A stretch of DNA of 23,288 nt from DATNBT01 sp964579765 (GTDB lineage Bacteria > Acidobacteriota > Vicinamibacteria > Vicinamibacterales > CAVVIG01), in the NCBI GenBank assembly GCA_964579765.1, contig CAZOIK010000297.1, positions 1-23,288 on the forward strand, in the 5' to 3' direction. The position numbers and the translations under genes were made by a program. The notes beneath the pieces are model-generated. The model saw only the letters and a program-made list of their open reading frames with translations, did not search any database and was not told the origin of the DNA. This document shows positions 19,640-23,288 of the stretch, one piece after another. Positions within the stretch are counted from its first letter, which is position 1. Every line of letters begins with the position of its first letter.

Positions 19640-22351
19640 TTAGAACGTCGATCCGACTGCGAACCGGAATCCGAACGCCTGCTGCGGCTGCAGCGTGTTG
19701 TCGAACACGCCGGCGCGCTGCGGGTCGTAGTAGAAGATGAGCCGGAACGGCACGTTGAGCACCGGCATGAAGAAGCGGATCTCGACGCCCGTCGAGGTCT
19801 TGAACGCGCTGCGCTGCCCGATCACGGCGTACTGCGGGTTGATATTCGGGTTCTCGAGCTGCAGCAGCGCATTCGGATCGACGAGCTGCGGCGTGTTGGG
19901 CGTGACGAGCTGCGTGACGTCTTCGTGCCAGCCGAAGTTCTGCCCCGGTCCGCGCACCTGGCCCGCGTCGTAGAAGAGGATCGCGCGGACCGGTCCGGCA
20001 ATCGCGAACGACTGCTCGACGTTGAAGAGCAGGCTCTTGTCGCCGCCGAGCACCAGCCCTGTGATCGGATCGGAGGGCGCGATGGTCTGGATGTCGAAGC
20101 CGCGGATCGAGTACTCGCCGCCGAGGAACAGCTTCTCGAAGATCGGGAGCGACAGCGAATTCGCGTACTGGTGGATGTAGATCAGGTTGCCGTGCAACCC
20201 GAGCGACATGCGGCTGTTCTGCTTCCAGAAGTACACGCCGTCGAGCGACGGCTTGTAGTAGCTGACGTTGCCGCCGAGGCCGGCGAAGTCCACGCCAATC
20301 GTCTCGCGGTCGCCCGAGTTGGGGAAGATCGGGTTGTCGATCGTGTTGTGAACCAGGCTCGGCGAGATCTTGCTGATGGTGCGCTCGCCGCCCTCGCCGA
20401 TGAGCAGCGAGTCCGCCAGGAACGGGTTGCGCCGCAGGACCGTCGGGTCCGTGTAGATCGAGTTGATGTCGGTGACGCGGACGCGCTGGTAGCTGTAGTT
20501 CGTGAAGAAGCGCGTGAAGCCGCGGCCGACCGGGACGCCGAACGTCAGCGTGCCGCCCGTGGACTGCTGCGTGAACTGGCTCAGGTAGTGGATCTCGCTC
20601 TTGAAGATCTGGGCGCCGCCCGTCATGTTGCGGTCGAACATGAACGGCTCGGTGAAGCCCAGCGTGTAGTTCTGCGCCAGCGTGCCGGCCTGCATCGAGA
20701 CGGTCAGGCTCTCGCCGCGGCCGAGGAAGTTCGACGTCTGGAACGACAGCTGGCCGAAGAAGCCCTCGAACTGCGACACGCCCGCGCCGAACGAGATCTG
20801 GTTGCGGTTCTGCTCTTCGAGCTTCAGCCGCACGTCCACCTTGGCCGTCTCGTTCTGCACCTTGTTGATGTCGGTGCCCTTGCCTTCCTCGAGCGGCTTG
20901 AAGTACCCGAGCTGGTTGATGCGCTTCACGCTGTACTTCAGCGCCTCGGTGTTGAACACGCCGTCCTCGACGAGCGTCATCTCGCGGCGGATCACGGTGT
21001 CGTGCGTCGTCGTGTTGCCGACGAACGTGATGCGGTTGACGAAGTACTGCAGGCCCTCCTGCATGTGCATCGTCACGTCCACGACGGCCGGCTGCGGCGC
21101 GGCGAGCGCTTCGGGCACCTCCTGGCCAGGAACCGGATCGTCGCGGAACTTGAATTCGGGAAACCCGGTGAACTCCCAGTACCCGGCGCCGCCGTAGATC
21201 TCGCGCGCCTTCTCGAGGCCCTTGCGCAGGTCTTTCTCGTTGTACCAGTCGCCGGTCTTGAGCTTGAACAGCGGCTTGAGGAACTCGCTCTTGACCACCG
21301 TGTTGCCGGCAATCTGGACGTCGCCGACCTTGTAGCGCGGGCCCTCGGTGATCGGCACGCGCAGCTCGATGTAGCGCGTTTTCTTGTCCTTCGAGTCGTT
21401 CAGGAACTTCTGCTCGGGCGCCCCAACGTTTGCGCGGATGTACCCGTGCTCCTTGTAGAGCGCCGAGATGCGGTCGGCGTCTTCGTCGAACGCCGTCTCC
21501 TGGAACGTGCCGCGGCCCGTGATCCAGGAGAACATCCACATCTGCTTGTTGTTCTTCATCGCCTTGCGCAGCTTGCGCGCGCTCATGACCTTGTTGCCGA
21601 TGAAGACGATGCGCTGGATCTTGACCTTCGGTCCTTCCGACATGTGGAAGGTGAGATGGACGATCTTCGGCGTGCCGGGCAGCGGCGTGATCTCGGGCGT
21701 CACTTCCGCGTTCTGGAAGCCCTTCTCCTTCAGCATGTCGCGGACGACGCCGGCGACGCGGCGGACGAGCGCGGGATCGATGAACGTGTCGAGGCGGATC
21801 TCGGACATCATGTCCTTCAGCCGCTCGTTGATCTTGCTGACCTCGACTTCCTTCGTGCCGATGTAGTCCACGATCTTGACGCGCTGCCGCTCTTCGATGT
21901 GGTACGTGATCAGCTCCCCGATCACGCCGTTCGAGAAGCGGTATTCCTTCTTCTCGATCCAGAGATTCTCGAGGAAGTTCGTGCCCCACAGGCGGGTGAA
22001 GTCGTCGTGGACGGTCTTCTCCGCCGCCTCGTCCCAGGGCACCCACTTGTTCTGGGACGGGAGGCTCGGTTTCAACTCGATGTAATAAAGATACGTTTCG
22101 GGGTCGATGACGGACGTCCCCCCCTGCTCCTCGAAGCACGGGGCAATGAGATAGACGACAGGACCGGACCCGGCGGGTGGCAGGTTCGCCGGCGGGGGCA
22201 CGTCCTGACCGCAGATCCGCGTCGTGAACTCCGGGGCGGACGGCTGCGCAAAGACGCCGGGCGGCACGGCAGGCTGCTGCGCCGATGCCGGCGTGGCATG
22301 CAGTACGACCAGTCCCAGAAGCCCGAGCAGGCTTATCACGCGCGTGAACAT
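19640..22351 (-). CDS. bamA: Outer membrane assembly factor BamA
   Basis: BamA inserts beta-barrel proteins into the outer membrane. The 903-residue product has a signal peptide (MFTRVISLLGLLGLVVLHATPASA). A roughly 100-residue N-terminal segment with two cysteines (47 and 72) follows, then POTRA domains to about residue 500 (for example KVKIQRIVFIGNKVMSARKL and YKVGDVQIAGNTVVKSEFL). The 16-strand barrel carries the conserved L6 motif GEYSIRGFD near residue 750 and ends in Phe (FAVGSTF), as the beta-signal requires. It is longer than E. coli BamA (810). The ATG at 22349-22351 has GGTAG upstream. It heads the envelope block with skp, fabZ, lpxA and lpxI. Confidence 0.93.
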   Translation of the reverse strand: MFTRVISLLGLLGLVVLHATPASAQQPAVPPGVFAQPSAPEFTTRICGQDVPPPANLPPAGSGPVVYLIAPCFEEQGGTSVIDPETYLYYIELKPSLPSQNKWVPWDEAAEKTVHDDFTRLWGTNFLENLWIEKKEYRFSNGVIGELITYHIEERQRVKIVDYIGTKEVEVSKINERLKDMMSEIRLDTFIDPALVRRVAGVVRDMLKEKGFQNAEVTPEITPLPGTPKIVHLTFHMSEGPKVKIQRIVFIGNKVMSARKLRKAMKNNKQMWMFSWITGRGTFQETAFDEDADRISALYKEHGYIRANVGAPEQKFLNDSKDKKTRYIELRVPITEGPRYKVGDVQIAGNTVVKSEFLKPLFKLKTGDWYNEKDLRKGLEKAREIYGGAGYWEFTGFPEFKFRDDPVPGQEVPEALAAPQPAVVDVTMHMQEGLQYFVNRITFVGNTTTHDTVIRREMTLVEDGVFNTEALKYSVKRINQLGYFKPLEEGKGTDINKVQNETAKVDVRLKLEEQNRNQISFGAGVSQFEGFFGQLSFQTSNFLGRGESLTVSMQAGTLAQNYTLGFTEPFMFDRNMTGGAQIFKSEIHYLSQFTQQSTGGTLTFGVPVGRGFTRFFTNYSYQRVRVTDINSIYTDPTVLRRNPFLADSLLIGEGGERTISKISPSLVHNTIDNPIFPNSGDRETIGVDFAGLGGNVSYYKPSLDGVYFWKQNSRMSLGLHGNLIYIHQYANSLSLPIFEKLFLGGEYSIRGFDIQTIAPSDPITGLVLGGDKSLLFNVEQSFAIAGPVRAILFYDAGQVRGPGQNFGWHEDVTQLVTPNTPQLVDPNALLQLENPNINPQYAVIGQRSAFKTSTGVEIRFFMPVLNVPFRLIFYYDPQRAGVFDNTLQPQQAFGFRFAVGSTF

Positions 22352-22366
22352 GTGAAAGCTACCAAA

Positions 22367-22380
22367 CAGGCGAACGCCTG
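22367..22380. promoter_or_regulatory. Perfect 14-bp palindrome before bamA
   Basis: CAGGCGAACGCCTG lies 15 bases before the bamA start. It could be an operator or an mRNA hairpin close to the ribosome-binding region. A weak -10-like TACACT is about 20 bases further upstream on the transcribed strand. Function is a guess. Confidence 0.25.
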
Positions 22381-22427
22381 AACTTCTTAGTGTACTAGTT
22401 CTTAGACGTCGCGTGGAAGCTGGCGGC

Positions 22428-22450
22428 CGGAACGAATGGGCGTCGTTCCG
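22428..22450 (-). terminator. Stem-loop directly after clpC, no T-tract
   Basis: CGGAACGA (22428-22435) and TCGTTCCG (22443-22450) form a perfect 8-bp stem with a 7-base loop, starting one base after the clpC TAG. It is placed like a terminator at the boundary between the clpC and bamA transcription units, but no run of T follows. Confidence 0.45.
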
Positions 22451-22451
22451 A

Positions 22452-23288
<837 letters not shown>

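Noticed and set aside
19925..22381. An 818-codon open frame on the plus strand opposite bamA, and several other long plus-strand frames (for example 2907-4301, 9576-11360, 12050-13957)
   Set aside because: They lie exactly antisense to well-conserved genes, are Arg/Asp/Ala/Val-rich with no family motif, and are expected from high-GC third positions.
22428..22450. Canonical intrinsic terminator after clpC
   Set aside because: The stem is good but there is no T-run after it, so it is listed only as a terminator-like stem-loop with modest confidence.

Overview
The window is GC-rich, densely packed and coded entirely on the minus strand, so transcription runs from high to low coordinates. It looks like part of a chromosome from a Gram-negative, menaquinone-making bacterium. 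It carries BamA, a Skp/OmpH chaperone, FabZ, LpxA and LpxI (outer membrane and lipid A) next to the futalosine-type menaquinone genes. Gene content, GC level and the short low-complexity repeats at gene borders suggest an Acidobacteriota member, perhaps Vicinamibacteria. That placement is from memory of similar genomes and is an inference.

Layout in transcription order. (1) 23288-22452: C-terminal third of a ClpC-type AAA+ unfoldase. (2) 22351-16245: envelope block of bamA, a small secreted/lipoprotein gene, skp/ompH, fabZ fused in frame with lpxA, and lpxI, followed by a Gfo/Idh/MocA oxidoreductase (16245-15316). The fabZ-lpxA frame is cut by one in-frame TAG. lpxD, often found between skp and fabZ, is absent. 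(3) 15312-7255: menaquinone block of a UbiD-type decarboxylase (MqnL type), a cysteine-free MqnE-like protein, mqnA, mqnC, an aminodeoxyfutalosine deaminase-type amidohydrolase (MqnX type), a UbiA prenyltransferase (MqnP type), a UbiX flavin prenyltransferase (MqnM type) and the methyltransferase ubiE/menG. A catalytically competent mqnE, mqnB and mqnD are not in the window. (4) 7197-2973: a TonB-like protein with an apparent frameshift, a 25-residue membrane microprotein, miaA, deoB and dgt, mostly linked by 4-base stop/start overlaps. (5) 2873-59: yceD, rpmF, plsX, fabD, with a probable fabG start at the very edge; fabH is missing between plsX and fabD.

The most interesting item is the 281-residue gene at 13004-13849. 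It appears collinear with the aminofutalosine synthase MqnE over its whole length but has no cysteine at all, so it cannot hold the radical-SAM [4Fe-4S] cluster. It sits between the decarboxylase gene and mqnA and looks like a pseudoenzyme or accessory protein of menaquinone synthesis. Second is the FabZ-LpxA single frame interrupted by an amber codon directly after the catalytic Glu of FabZ. Third is a set of different low-complexity or palindromic repeats in the larger gaps, several of which supply the last codons or stop of the gene before them or the ribosome-binding region of the gene after them. No tRNA, rRNA, CRISPR array, insertion sequence or phage gene was seen.
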